Positions 19,638 through 27,364 of a DNA stretch of 64,000 nucleotides are shown here, one piece after another; position 1 is the stretch's first letter, and every line of letters begins with the position of its first letter. Position numbers and translations under genes: made by a program. The notes beneath the pieces are model-generated. The model worked only from the letters and a program-made list of their open reading frames with translations, was not told the DNA's origin and made no database searches. The stretch is from Candidatus Polarisedimenticolia bacterium (GTDB taxonomy: Bacteria; Acidobacteriota; Polarisedimenticolia; Gp22-AA2), in NCBI GenBank assembly GCA_036001465.1, contig DASYUH010000007.1, forward strand, positions 1 to 64,000, read 5' to 3'.

Positions 19638-20786
19638 TCAAACGGTACCAAGTGCATTACCATATAGCTGCCAGTCAGAATCGAGCGCCCCGGCTGCGGC
19701 TTCGGCCGTCTGTGGCAGCGCGCCCAGATAGTGCCGCTCGAATACGTCAACCGTGTTCCCCGTCATCTGCGCCATCACCGCGACCGTAAATCTCCCCGAC
19801 GCTGCCAGCCGTGTAGAAAAAGTATGGCGGCAGGTATTGAACAGGTCCGGGTCAAGCTCGAACTTTTCCGTGACTGCCTCGCGCACCCTGCGCAGCTCGT
19901 CGCGAGGGTCAATCCCCTTGCCGTCTGGCCCACAGAAAACCAGGGAATCCGCCTTGATGGCGCGCGGCCTTCTCCCGAGGATCTGAGTCAGGCGAACGCT
20001 CAGGGTCAGCGGGATCGTTCTGAGCCCCCCGGTTTTCCCAGACAGAACGTGGATCTGATTAGTCCGCCGGTCAATATCCTGCCAACGAAGGGCCAGGATT
20101 TCGTTTAACCTCATCCCAGAATAGAGCGCCCACTCTACCATGTCTTTATAGAGCGGCGGAAGAGCGGCCAGGACGGCGGGCTCAATCTCACCGGGCAGAA
20201 GAGTGATCCGCCTTTTCCCCGGCTTAGGCGGTCGCTTGAATCCGACCAACGGGTTATCGAGCCTCAGGCCGCGGTTTCCCCTTGCCCACAGATAGATCCC
20301 GCTCAGGGCGGTCAGTTCCTTCCGGATGGTATTGTCGCGGACCTTGCGCTCCCCTTCCGCATCCCTGCGCGCCCTGCGCTGCGCGACGTAGGCCGTCAAA
20401 TGCTCCGGCCCGATAGCCGCCGGCTGCATCTGCCCGAAAAACGCCCGGAGCGGCCCGGAAATGTCGGCATAGTAGGCCGTACCGCCCCGGGTCGCCTTGT
20501 TCGCCAGGAAATCATCTAACAGGCTTCCGAAGGTTGCCCCGGTCGGTCTGATCCCCCGTAGCTCCTGGCGGATTACCACGGGGTTATGCGTTCCGGCCGC
20601 AATCTCGTTTTCGATTCGCAGCCTGAGCGCCTTGGTAGCTTCTTCGCTCGACCCGGACCGGAACCTGTGCCGCTTGGCGATTGCCTTGCCAGTCGGCCCG
20701 AGTTTCGGCTTTCCCTGGTCGTCCAATTCCAGGCCGTGGAAATAGTCGATCCACCATTCGCCCTTGCGTGGACTGTAGATTCTCAT
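19638..20786 (-). CDS. int: Tyrosine-recombinase integrase of the element
   Basis: 382 residues from ATG 20786, which overlaps the upstream stop (ATGA). An arm-binding-like N-terminus is followed by a core-binding domain (GSLLDDFLANKATR...) and a catalytic domain. Arg226 (YSGMRLNEIL), a Lys at 251 (SGKTGG), Arg320 (NTCRHTFST) and the Tyr nucleophile at 353 (ERHYLG) are visible. Asn317 stands where family members usually have His, and Asn344 (MTGN) where they have His or Trp. The gene ends 32 bases from the tRNA 5' end and points at it, and its last codons contain a TTGACA that could drive the tRNA. Confidence 0.93.
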   Translation of the reverse strand: MRIYSPRKGEWWIDYFHGLELDDQGKPKLGPTGKAIAKRHRFRSGSSEEATKALRLRIENEIAAGTHNPVVIRQELRGIRPTGATFGSLLDDFLANKATRGGTAYYADISGPLRAFFGQMQPAAIGPEHLTAYVAQRRARRDAEGERKVRDNTIRKELTALSGIYLWARGNRGLRLDNPLVGFKRPPKPGKRRITLLPGEIEPAVLAALPPLYKDMVEWALYSGMRLNEILALRWQDIDRRTNQIHVLSGKTGGLRTIPLTLSVRLTQILGRRPRAIKADSLVFCGPDGKGIDPRDELRRVREAVTEKFELDPDLFNTCRHTFSTRLAASGRFTVAVMAQMTGNTVDVFERHYLGALPQTAEAAAGALDSDWQLYGNALGTV

Positions 20787-20956
20787 CCCCTGCCCCCTTT
20801 CCGTTTCGCCCGTTCCTTGTCCCATCTTGCCCGTGCAGCCCTGCGTGCGCTCTCCCGTCTGTGCGCCGCAGTCAACGCCCTCTTGCGCGCCTTGCCGCCC
20901 TTGCTTCCCAGCTTTCGGAACAGCTCCAGGATCTTCGGATCTCGAATCTTTGTCAT
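20783..20956 (-). CDS. Small basic GGKAR-type protein, possible excisionase or regulator
   Basis: 57 residues: MTKIRDPKILELFRKLGSKGG followed by KARKRALTAAHRRESARRAARARW and a lysine-rich end. This GGKAR...LT..R.E.AR.AARARW pattern recurs in small proteins beside integrases in high-GC bacteria. Its last codon overlaps the int start, so they are one operon. A role in excision or int control is inferred from position only. Confidence 0.65.
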   Translation of the reverse strand: MTKIRDPKILELFRKLGSKGGKARKRALTAAHRRESARRAARARWDKERAKRKGGRG

Positions 20957-21094
20957 GCCTGGATCATAATGCGAGGCCGCTACGCATGTCAAGCCACATT
21001 GCCTCCGTGATGTCCCTGATTGCAGCCGTTGTGCTTGTTGTGCGTAGTTTGCAAAGAATTGCACTAAATACCCGAAATGCGCTTCCTTGGGCCT

Positions 21095-21126
21095 AACGTG
21101 ACTCTATTGGTCAAACGCGACTCTAT
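21095..21126. promoter_or_regulatory. Two tandem 13-bp repeats in the divergent control region
   Basis: AACGTGACTCTAT (21095-21107) and AACGCGACTCTAT (21114-21126) match in 12 of 13 bases and begin 19 bases apart. They lie in the 281-base gap between the leftward int operon and the rightward sigma/rep operon, where an element regulator would be expected to bind. Confidence 0.5.
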
Positions 21127-21237
21127 AGCGCCATTTTGTCTATGAGAATCAACGCACGCGGACAAATCTTCACGCCGATGGAATTTTGATCGTCGCGCGC
21201 CTTGACGACGCATTTTCGCGCCGCGATATTGGCGGTC

Positions 21238-22389
21238 ATGAGCTACGGCAGATCGTGGGCGTCGTGGTACCGCGAGGCGATCAAGTGGTATCCGATTCTC
21301 CCGACCGTCGAGCAACGGCGATTGGCGCGGAACGGGCAGATCGATCGGATCATCGAATCAAACCTTCGCTTCGTCCTCGCCATCGCGAAAAAGCGCGGCG
21401 GATGGTACGGCCTATGGATCGGTGACGCCGTGGGGATCGGGAATCTCGCCATTGTCGAGGCCGCCGCGCGCTACCGCCCGGAGTGTCGGGCCACCTTCAC
21501 CACCTACGCCAAGGAATGGATCGAGGGGGCGATTAAGCGGGCGGTGTTGAAGCGGAGCGAGATCGTACCGCATGAGATCCAGCCCCACATTCAGAGCGAC
21601 GGCGAAGGGGACGCCGACCGGGACGGGCTCAGTCCATTCGAGGCCGCTGTCTCCAGCAAGATCGATCCTGAGCCCGAGACGATGCAGCCGCATTCAATAA
21701 CCCCAGACCCGGAGCGCGAGCTGCAGCGGGTCGAGCGGATGGCCGAGATCCGTATGGCCGTTCAAAGGCTCGAATGGCCAGAGCGCCACGTCATTGATAT
21801 GCGGTACGGCCTGGACGGCGGGGAGGGCCTGACGCGTCTGGAGGTTGCAGAGCGGTTATTTCAGATCGACGGACTCGTCGTCACGGAGGACGGAGTCCGG
21901 CAGATCGAAAAGCGAGCGCTCAAGCGTCTGCGGAAGCATGGCGGCTGGCGAATGCGGAAACCGAAGGAGCCGAGACCGCCGGCCAGGGTGCCGAAGGAAT
22001 TGCCATGCGAACATACCAGGAACGATCGGCATGGGGACCGCTGGCCGTGGCCGTTCGCCTGCCCCGTCCTCAAGTACCCGTTCCGCTACATGGAGGACGA
22101 GCTAGAGCGGACGCCGGACAGACCGAAGCCCCCAGCCCCGCCCGTGATTTGGATCGCCCGCTACGGTCACTTAATTCACTTGCACTTGGAGAGCGGCAGG
22201 CCGTACATGATCCCATCAGGGAACCTAGGCGGGCCGTCCTGGCCGTGGCGGACCACCAGGGTAAGAAAGACGCACGAAAGAATCCCGAAACATCGTTGCG
22301 GCCGTCATATTCAAGGTATACGCGCAATCACCGAACGGCCGGCGCGGGCCAAGCTCAAGAGGATCAAAGTGTGTTCATCAGCGGCATGA
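21238..22389 (+). CDS. Element-encoded sigma70-family sigma factor with a long C-terminal extension
   Basis: 383 residues from ATG 21238 (a TTG at 21202 is possible). Residues ~35-102 match sigma region 2 (IIESNLRFVLAIAKK, then FTTYAKEWIEGAIKRAV). After an acidic linker (~120-165), residues ~172-233 match region 4 (LEWPERHVIDMRYGLDGGE and GVRQIEKRALKRLRKHG), with a short insertion between the two helices. Residues ~240-383 are a Pro/Trp/Arg-rich tail with scattered Cys and His (PCEHTRNDRHGDRW and KHRCGRHIQG) unlike any sigma domain I know. First gene of the rightward module; likely transcribes element genes. The family is secure; the target promoters are unknown. Confidence 0.85.
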   Translation: MSYGRSWASWYREAIKWYPILPTVEQRRLARNGQIDRIIESNLRFVLAIAKKRGGWYGLWIGDAVGIGNLAIVEAAARYRPECRATFTTYAKEWIEGAIKRAVLKRSEIVPHEIQPHIQSDGEGDADRDGLSPFEAAVSSKIDPEPETMQPHSITPDPERELQRVERMAEIRMAVQRLEWPERHVIDMRYGLDGGEGLTRLEVAERLFQIDGLVVTEDGVRQIEKRALKRLRKHGGWRMRKPKEPRPPARVPKELPCEHTRNDRHGDRWPWPFACPVLKYPFRYMEDELERTPDRPKPPAPPVIWIARYGHLIHLHLESGRPYMIPSGNLGGPSWPWRTTRVRKTHERIPKHRCGRHIQGIRAITERPARAKLKRIKVCSSAA

Positions 22390-22571
22390 ACGCGGCCGAT
22401 CTACTACTCCCCTGCCTGACCTGGGCAGGCGATGCGGTAGTCCGGCACGGTGACGGCCGTATCGAGATGATCCGCGACGTCATCACCAAGGGCGCAACGG
22501 AGAGCGGCTACGCCTTCAAGGTTTCGTTTAAGCCGGCCAAGAAACTGCGCAAGAGACGCCGACATGATTAA
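22386..22571 (+). CDS. Small unknown protein coupled to the sigma gene
   Basis: 61 residues beginning MNAADLLLPCLTWAGDAVV and ending in a basic LRKRRRHD tail. Its ATG overlaps the sigma-factor stop (ATGA) and its end overlaps the next start by eight bases, which supports real translation. No family recognised. Confidence 0.65.
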   Translation: MNAADLLLPCLTWAGDAVVRHGDGRIEMIRDVITKGATESGYAFKVSFKPAKKLRKRRRHD

Positions 22572-23529
22572 CGGCCGGGCCCTAGTCGAGCTGGACATGG
22601 CCGCGATGCTGGAGGACGGCATCCCTGAACAACGGTTTGATCTCGCCGGCCTTCTTGTTCAACGGGCATTCACGTATCTGACCGGCGCGCCCAAGCAGTT
22701 CAAGACCTTCCTTGCGTTGGCTTGGTCGATCTGCCTTGCGAGTGGGGAACCATTCGCGGGGCGAGCGGTCAGCGGGGATCACCGCGTCCTGTTTATCGAG
22801 GCGGAGAACTGGAGGCAGATCCCCAAGCGATTCGCGCAACTCTGCGCCGGTTACGACGTAGATCATCGAACCGCGCTGAAGTCGATCCGCTTTTTCAAAC
22901 CAAATCGACCCCTGCGCCTGGAGAACGAGGCCCACGCGGCGGAATTGATCCAGATCGCGAAGGGCTGGGGCGCGACGTTGACCGTCATCGACTCGTTCGT
23001 GCGCGTGCATGGCCTGGACGAGAACTCCTCGAAGGACATGGCGCTGCTCGCGAACGTTGGCCTGCTCCCGCTCCGCGATGAGGCCAAGTGCGGGATTCTC
23101 GCGCTGGATCACACGCCGAAAGGTCACTACGGCAAACAGCGAACCGGCGGAGAGCAAGTCCGGGGGAGCGGAGAGAAATTGGCCGCGGCCGACGCTCACC
23201 TTGACGTTGACGTGCATCGGAAGGATGGGCAGACGGTGATCGAGACCAAGGTTGAATCGTTCCGGCTTGCCGAAGAGCCCGAGGATTCCTTGTACCTCCG
23301 ACCGCATCACACGCCGAACGGCGGCCTGTGGTTCGCCAAACGCGGCGCGCCGGAGTGGCTGTCCAGAGGCAGGCGGCCGACGCAGAGGACCGGGGCTGCG
23401 GAGATCATCAAGGCGGCCAGAAAAATCAATCCTGAGCTGTCCCAGGCGCGCGCAATAGACCTTGCCGTGGCGGCCGGCTATACAGAGTCAACCGCGAAAC
23501 GAGCGTACAACCAAGAGACAGCCGCGTAA
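22564..23529 (+). CDS. RepA-like AAA ATPase (AAA_25 family), probable replication helicase
   Basis: 321 residues of RecA-fold ATPase. Walker A is GAPKQFKT (residues 41-48) and Walker B is LTVIDSF (about 139-145). LALDHTPKGHYG resembles the sensor segment of RepA hexameric helicases. The C-terminal ~60 residues look like a helix-turn-helix (LSQARAIDLAVAAGYTESTAKRAY). RepA-type ATPases unwind plasmid or phage origins, and repeats right after this gene could be such an origin. Confidence 0.82.
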   Translation: MINGRALVELDMAAMLEDGIPEQRFDLAGLLVQRAFTYLTGAPKQFKTFLALAWSICLASGEPFAGRAVSGDHRVLFIEAENWRQIPKRFAQLCAGYDVDHRTALKSIRFFKPNRPLRLENEAHAAELIQIAKGWGATLTVIDSFVRVHGLDENSSKDMALLANVGLLPLRDEAKCGILALDHTPKGHYGKQRTGGEQVRGSGEKLAAADAHLDVDVHRKDGQTVIETKVESFRLAEEPEDSLYLRPHHTPNGGLWFAKRGAPEWLSRGRRPTQRTGAAEIIKAARKINPELSQARAIDLAVAAGYTESTAKRAYNQETAA

Positions 23530-23634
23530 GGTTCAGAAGGTCCAGAAGTCTAAATGAACCTTTCGGACCCTGTTCATGCGGGCGGCTCGAAGGGTCCAGA
23601 AGGTCCACCACTCTACAGAGTGGACCTTTGGACC
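23530..23634. repeat. GGTCC-rich iteron-like cluster after the RepA-like gene
   Basis: Direct 9-mers: GGTTCAGAA and GGTCCAGAA abut at 23530-23547, and GGTCCAGAA and GGTCCACCA abut at 23593-23610. Inverted copies TGGACC follow at 23621-23626 and 23629-23634, the first making an imperfect hairpin with 23602-23610. The rest of the gap to 23773 holds no recognisable gene. This fits an origin or operator but is not proven. Confidence 0.6.
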
Positions 23635-23773
23635 TTCGGCCCCGTGACAGGGCGGTGTGATTCAAGGCCACAAACCGCGCGCGACGCGCCGCCCAAGCTG
23701 AAAACGAACTCGGATCGTCTGCCCCGGACAGTCCCATCCCGCGCACTTGCTACCATACCAAGGGTAACTATTG

Positions 23774-24316
23774 ATGCCAAAAGACTTGACAGATCCAACT
23801 GCCACACCGTTGCCAGACATGGTCCCGACTGACCCGCCCGAACCTCCCGCCAGAAGCGAACCAGACGCCGACCTGACCCCGGCCCCCCCAGCCGCTGACG
23901 CCGAAACCGATCAATCGCCCGCGAAACTTTTGTCAGATCCGGGAAAGTCGCGCCGACTGGCGAACCTGAAGCCCGGCGACAACGAGCATGCCAGGGCAGC
24001 CCGGGAAGCGAAGCGGGCCAGACCCGCCAGACCCGAGACCCTTACTCGCCAAGACGTGCTCGACATTCTCAAGCAGATCGCGGCCGATGATGACGAGTCT
24101 GGGGCCTACAGAGTCGCGGCGGCCCGGTTACTGCTCACTCCAGAAGCCCAGGCCGGTAATTGGTCCTGTCCGCTTCCATGCTGCCAAGGCCGGCCATTCA
24201 AGAGCGTCACGGCATGGATCGAAGCGATGGGGGCAGCGGACAAGATCGCACCAAGAGAGATTTCTAAGAGTGTTGACGAATGGCTAGAGGGCCTCGACTC
24301 AAAGGCCGAAAACTGA
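23774..24316 (+). CDS. Unknown element protein with disordered N-terminus
   Basis: 180 residues. The first ~85 are Pro/Asp/Ala-rich and probably disordered. Then comes a helix LTRQDVLDILKQIAADDDE and a segment NWSCPLPCCQGRPFKSVTAW with a CxxxCC cluster. The ATG at 23774 is preceded by AAGGGTAA. No family recognised. It is the first gene after the iteron-like cluster. Confidence 0.6.
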   Translation: MPKDLTDPTATPLPDMVPTDPPEPPARSEPDADLTPAPPAADAETDQSPAKLLSDPGKSRRLANLKPGDNEHARAAREAKRARPARPETLTRQDVLDILKQIAADDDESGAYRVAAARLLLTPEAQAGNWSCPLPCCQGRPFKSVTAWIEAMGAADKIAPREISKSVDEWLEGLDSKAEN

Positions 24317-24332
24317 AGAGGAGGATCGAAAG

Positions 24333-24497
24333 GTGCCCAAACCAAGAGTAGCAGACGCAAATCGAAGGATTGCCGGCATAGCCAAACCGAAGCCACCGAA
24401 GCCCGACGGCGGGGAGATCGTGACCTTCAGGGCGAGAGGGAAGATCGTTTCATTCAAACGGCGCAAGGCCGTGCAGAAGGAGGCAGTAGGTGAGTAG
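24333..24497 (+). CDS. Small basic unknown protein
   Basis: 54 residues starting at GTG 24333 behind an AGGAGG site. The sequence is Lys/Arg/Pro-rich (MPKPRVADANRRIAGIAKP) with a central EIVTFRARGKIVSFKRRKA strand pattern. It overlaps the next start by eight bases. No family recognised. Confidence 0.6.
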   Translation: MPKPRVADANRRIAGIAKPKPPKPDGGEIVTFRARGKIVSFKRRKAVQKEAVGE

Positions 24498-24777
24498 AAA
24501 CGGGATTGAGGACGTTCCGCATTTCGGATCGCCCGTCAGTTTTACGCATGCTGTCGGCCGCTTTGTCGATCTGATGAGGGGCCTCCCGAACACGCCAGAG
24601 CATCGGCAAGAGGCTTACGGCAAGCTGGACGAAGCCACCGGCGCGGCGCTCATGAAGGAAGCGAATCGGCAGGGCTGGAGCGCCGGCGAGATCGATGAAC
24701 GTTTGGCAGAATTGGCCGGCGACACAGAGGCAGCGGAAGGAAGCCTAGACGGCGGAGCGCCATTCTTTTGGAAGTAA
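24490..24777 (+). CDS. Unknown element protein
   Basis: 95 residues from GTG 24490, which lies within the end of the preceding gene. Predicted mainly helical (VGRFVDLMRGLPNTPEHRQ, then EIDERLAELAGDTEAAEG). No family recognised. Confidence 0.55.
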   Translation: MSRNGIEDVPHFGSPVSFTHAVGRFVDLMRGLPNTPEHRQEAYGKLDEATGAALMKEANRQGWSAGEIDERLAELAGDTEAAEGSLDGGAPFFWK

Positions 24778-24806
24778 CAACGCGGCCACGGCCGCAGGAG
24801 GATTAG

Positions 24807-25004
24807 ATGTCAGCAACCGATGGATGGACTTACCCAGCACTTGAAGGACCGATGATTCCGCAGCCGGGAGACAGTAATGCACAGGGCTATGTCGAGGCGG
24901 TACCGATCCCCGGCAATGACCAGGCAACACAGACGGATCAACCGATTGGACCCGAACCTGCTAGGCCGGCCGCGCCGCCCGACCATTTCACGGATGGCAT
25001 GTGA
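24807..25004 (+). CDS. Small Pro-rich unknown protein
   Basis: 65 residues, Pro/Gln/Asp-rich, no predicted fold. A very good ribosome site (GCAGGAGGATT) before the ATG is the main support for translation. Confidence 0.5.
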   Translation: MSATDGWTYPALEGPMIPQPGDSNAQGYVEAVPIPGNDQATQTDQPIGPEPARPAAPPDHFTDGM

Positions 25005-25007
25005 CAA

Positions 25008-25274
25008 ATGGGCGGACCCTGGAAACTGGAGGGCATGGGACTCGATCCTCCACCGGCGCCTGAGCCGGAGCCAGAATTGCCGACACGGCCGCCGGATCGA
25101 GTGCGCCCCGGAGTAGCCGTGCAATACACCTGGACGGAAGGCTCGAACGTGAGGAACCTTAGCCCGTTGGATCGTCATCTGCTCGGCTTCAGCTTCGGAG
25201 ACTTCACACAGACGCACCCGCACGACGCAGCGCCTAGAAGGCTTTGGTTGCCATATCAAGGAGATCGATCTTGA
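25008..25274 (+). CDS. Small unknown element protein
   Basis: 88 residues starting three bases after the previous stop. A Pro/Glu-rich beginning is followed by VAVQYTWTEGSNVRNLSPLD. Its stop overlaps the next start. No family recognised. Confidence 0.5.
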   Translation: MGGPWKLEGMGLDPPPAPEPEPELPTRPPDRVRPGVAVQYTWTEGSNVRNLSPLDRHLLGFSFGDFTQTHPHDAAPRRLWLPYQGDRS

Positions 25275-25735
25275 AATTCAAGAACTTCATGAAGGGCGCT
25301 ATTGAGTCGCCAACGCCCGCGCCGGCCGGCTACATCCCGTTTTCAGCCGACCGCATGCCGACGCGCAAGCAAGTCGAGGCCGCACTGGCCGAACGGGAGC
25401 CGTGTCCGCAGGAGCTTGGTCTAGCCGACGTGTGCGATTGCCGGAACCACTACGGTGAGCCCATTCACGGCTTCAGAGAGTATGGTCAGGGAATGGGTCG
25501 ATTGACTGGTGACGGGAGCAACATCTTTCCGCCGGGATCTGCCTCTGCAATGCAGCATGTTGACGTCCAGCATGTCAACGCTCAGATAGTGGCTGCGGTG
25601 GAGGCCGCACGGGAGGCGCAGGATCGGATCGATGAACGAGAGGCAGCTGCGGCAAATGCTCCGATGGCGTTGGCGGAAGCGGAGCAGGCTTTAGCCGACG
25701 AAATGCAACGTCTGCGCGAGGAGGCCGGGGGCTAG
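25271..25735 (+). CDS. Unknown element protein with C-terminal coiled coil
   Basis: 154 residues from TTG 25271, chosen because AAGGAGA lies upstream and it overlaps the previous stop (TTGA). The N-terminal half has a cysteine pair (VCDCRNHYGEP). The last ~65 residues form a long Ala/Glu/Gln helix (AAVEAAREAQDRIDEREAAA). The overall look is phage-like, but no family was recognised. Confidence 0.55.
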   Translation: MKFKNFMKGAIESPTPAPAGYIPFSADRMPTRKQVEAALAEREPCPQELGLADVCDCRNHYGEPIHGFREYGQGMGRLTGDGSNIFPPGSASAMQHVDVQHVNAQIVAAVEAAREAQDRIDEREAAAANAPMALAEAEQALADEMQRLREEAGG

Positions 25736-25745
25736 ACGGAGAGTC

Positions 25746-26675
25746 CTACCATCTGATCAGTAAAAAACTCTCGGCTACGAAGATTGCAAGTGTGATGGCC
25801 ATGAATACCTTGTAGCCCAATCCTGGACGTTCAAACAGTGCTCTGAGGGACCCATCAATTTCCTTATGTCTCTCCTCTGGTGCCTTGCCATCTGCCGGAA
25901 GTGTCATGATGAGCGCCCGCGCTTTTGACCTGCTCTCTGGAGTCATGTGATCAAATACCTTTTCCAAAAACTCAAGGTAGGCTGCCGTGCTGGCGTTCTG
26001 GGGCACTCGAATTATCCCAGCCCGATAAAGCTGAACGATCTTTCTGACTGCGAAGTATTCGCTTGCGGCGGCCATCTGGAAAAGGGTCGCCAGGGCAATG
26101 AGGAATGCAATGCCCGTTCGAGACCGTGGGGGCTTCGTCTTGGTATTAAGGCCAGTCGTCTTGTCTACTAGAGTCAAATCCGAGATACCAGCAATTCGAG
26201 CCTCCGCCTTGAAGGTCGGCACGGTACCGGACACCAGGACTCCGAATTGAATCCGCTCGTTTGGATTGAGGAGAGGAAAGGCGATTTCGACTCTGCGACC
26301 AACTGGGTCGAGCATGTGCGTATAGGCCAAGTTTGACGGGGTTTGGCGTACCTCACGGAATTCGAGTAAGTCTCCACCGGTCCCAAACGTGAGGCGGGGT
26401 TGCGAGATTACGTCATGGTCGAGAATTGCAGATCGGCCCGAGTTCACTAGCGCAAACTCCATCAAGGACACGCTGGGTATAGGCTTTGTGTCATAGAAAA
26501 TCTTGAGGCGCTCAAAATCTTTGGAGCCTTCAACAAGCGTGGTAGTTGCCAGGTGTTGAAGTTCGATCGATGCCCTCGACTTGTACCACTCCATTACGAT
26601 GGGTGTAATGATGGCAGCCGCAGGGAGCCCGACACCAACTAACAACGCCCAAGGCCGTATCTTCGTGAGGGTCAT
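25746..26675 (-). CDS. AT-richer membrane protein, element cargo
   Basis: 309 residues, clearly lower in GC than its neighbours. One N-terminal membrane helix (about 8-27) is followed by a ~170-residue predicted outside beta-rich domain (FALVNSGRSAILDHDVI, RRVEIAFPLLNPNERIQFGV). A second helix near 195-215, a cytoplasmic helical part and a final C-terminal helix follow. It is transcribed against the rightward genes, as cargo genes of islands often are. No family recognised; an exclusion or defence role is only a guess from position. Confidence 0.7.
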   Translation of the reverse strand: MTLTKIRPWALLVGVGLPAAAIITPIVMEWYKSRASIELQHLATTTLVEGSKDFERLKIFYDTKPIPSVSLMEFALVNSGRSAILDHDVISQPRLTFGTGGDLLEFREVRQTPSNLAYTHMLDPVGRRVEIAFPLLNPNERIQFGVLVSGTVPTFKAEARIAGISDLTLVDKTTGLNTKTKPPRSRTGIAFLIALATLFQMAAASEYFAVRKIVQLYRAGIIRVPQNASTAAYLEFLEKVFDHMTPESRSKARALIMTLPADGKAPEERHKEIDGSLRALFERPGLGYKVFMAITLAIFVAESFLLIRW

Positions 26676-26727
26676 GAAACGCCTCGATTTAGTGAATTGA
26701 TCGGGGGATTCGGAATAGAGAGGAGTG

Positions 26728-26749
26728 GGGCCCGGCCAGGACCGAGCCC
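26728..26749 (-). terminator. GC hairpin after the 52-residue gene
   Basis: An 8-bp stem with one G-T pair (26728-26735 with 26742-26749) and a six-base loop, just after the stop of the small leftward gene. No T-run. Confidence 0.4.
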
Positions 26750-26761
26750 TCCCCGTCGCGC

Positions 26762-26920
26762 TTACTTCTTGTCGTACCGTCCGGAATCGCCGTACCCCGG
26801 ATTCGGCATCCTCTCGCGGGTCACGTTGTCCGGGTTACGCCGTTCACCGTCCCTCTTCGGGATGAGCTGCCCAGATTTCGGGTCACGGTAGACGATGTGA
26901 CTCTTCGGTCTGTCTGACAT
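26762..26920 (-). CDS. Small conserved-looking hydrophilic protein
   Basis: 52 residues: MSDRPKSHIVYRDPKSGQL, then ERRNPDNVTRERMPNPGYGD and a YDKK end. GGAGG lies nine bases before the ATG. Short proteins of this style (HIVYRDxKSG...) occur in many genomes with no known role. Confidence 0.6.
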   Translation of the reverse strand: MSDRPKSHIVYRDPKSGQLIPKRDGERRNPDNVTRERMPNPGYGDSGRYDKK

Positions 26921-27070
26921 TTCTAAAACCTCCAACAGCTGTGATCGGCTCTTTCTCTCTCTGCGAGATTATACTCCTCGCAAGAGCGCTCCGATACCGC
27001 CCAGCCCGTACCCTTCACCCTCAGAAGATCGCGCGTCCTGAGCGAACGTGGCGCGTCCGTTCCGCCGGCC

Positions 27071-27364
27071 CTACGTCTTACTGGGCCAAGATCGCGGACC
27101 CATGATGGTCTCGTACTGTGTTTTGAGATCCCGCATTGCTGCCTCCACGTCTGCAACAGAGATTTTGCCCGCGCTCATCCCCCTGATCTTCTCGAAATGC
27201 TCCTCCAGGCTGGGCCAGCAATCGACGGCGAAAAATGGAGATCTGTATTGCGGGTCCTCCACCCCGAATCTCGCGACATCGGCCCCGCGCTTGATCAGGT
27301 GACGGCCGCAGCCGCACTCCGGGGTGCTGTCCGTCTTGTCGAACACCACATTGATCTTTTTCAT
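27071..27364 (-). CDS. Unknown element protein with CxC motif
   Basis: 97 residues from ATG 27364, with GGAG eleven bases upstream. Starts MKKINVVFDKTDSTPECGCG; PECGCGRH could bind metal. The C-terminal half is helical (SVADVEAAMRDLKTQYETI). No family recognised. It is the last gene before the right attachment site. Confidence 0.6.
   Translation of the reverse strand: MKKINVVFDKTDSTPECGCGRHLIKRGADVARFGVEDPQYRSPFFAVDCWPSLEEHFEKIRGMSAGKISVADVEAAMRDLKTQYETIMGPRSWPSKT

Noticed and set aside
22005-22385. Upstream extension of the 61-residue gene inside the sigma-factor tail
   Set aside because: Its residues look like a shadow of the sigma frame. The ATG at 22386 with stop-start overlap is a better start.
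23530-23773. A CRISPR array suggested by repeated GGTCC units
   Set aside because: The repeats are 9 bases, irregularly spaced and partly inverted, with no spacers of constant length.
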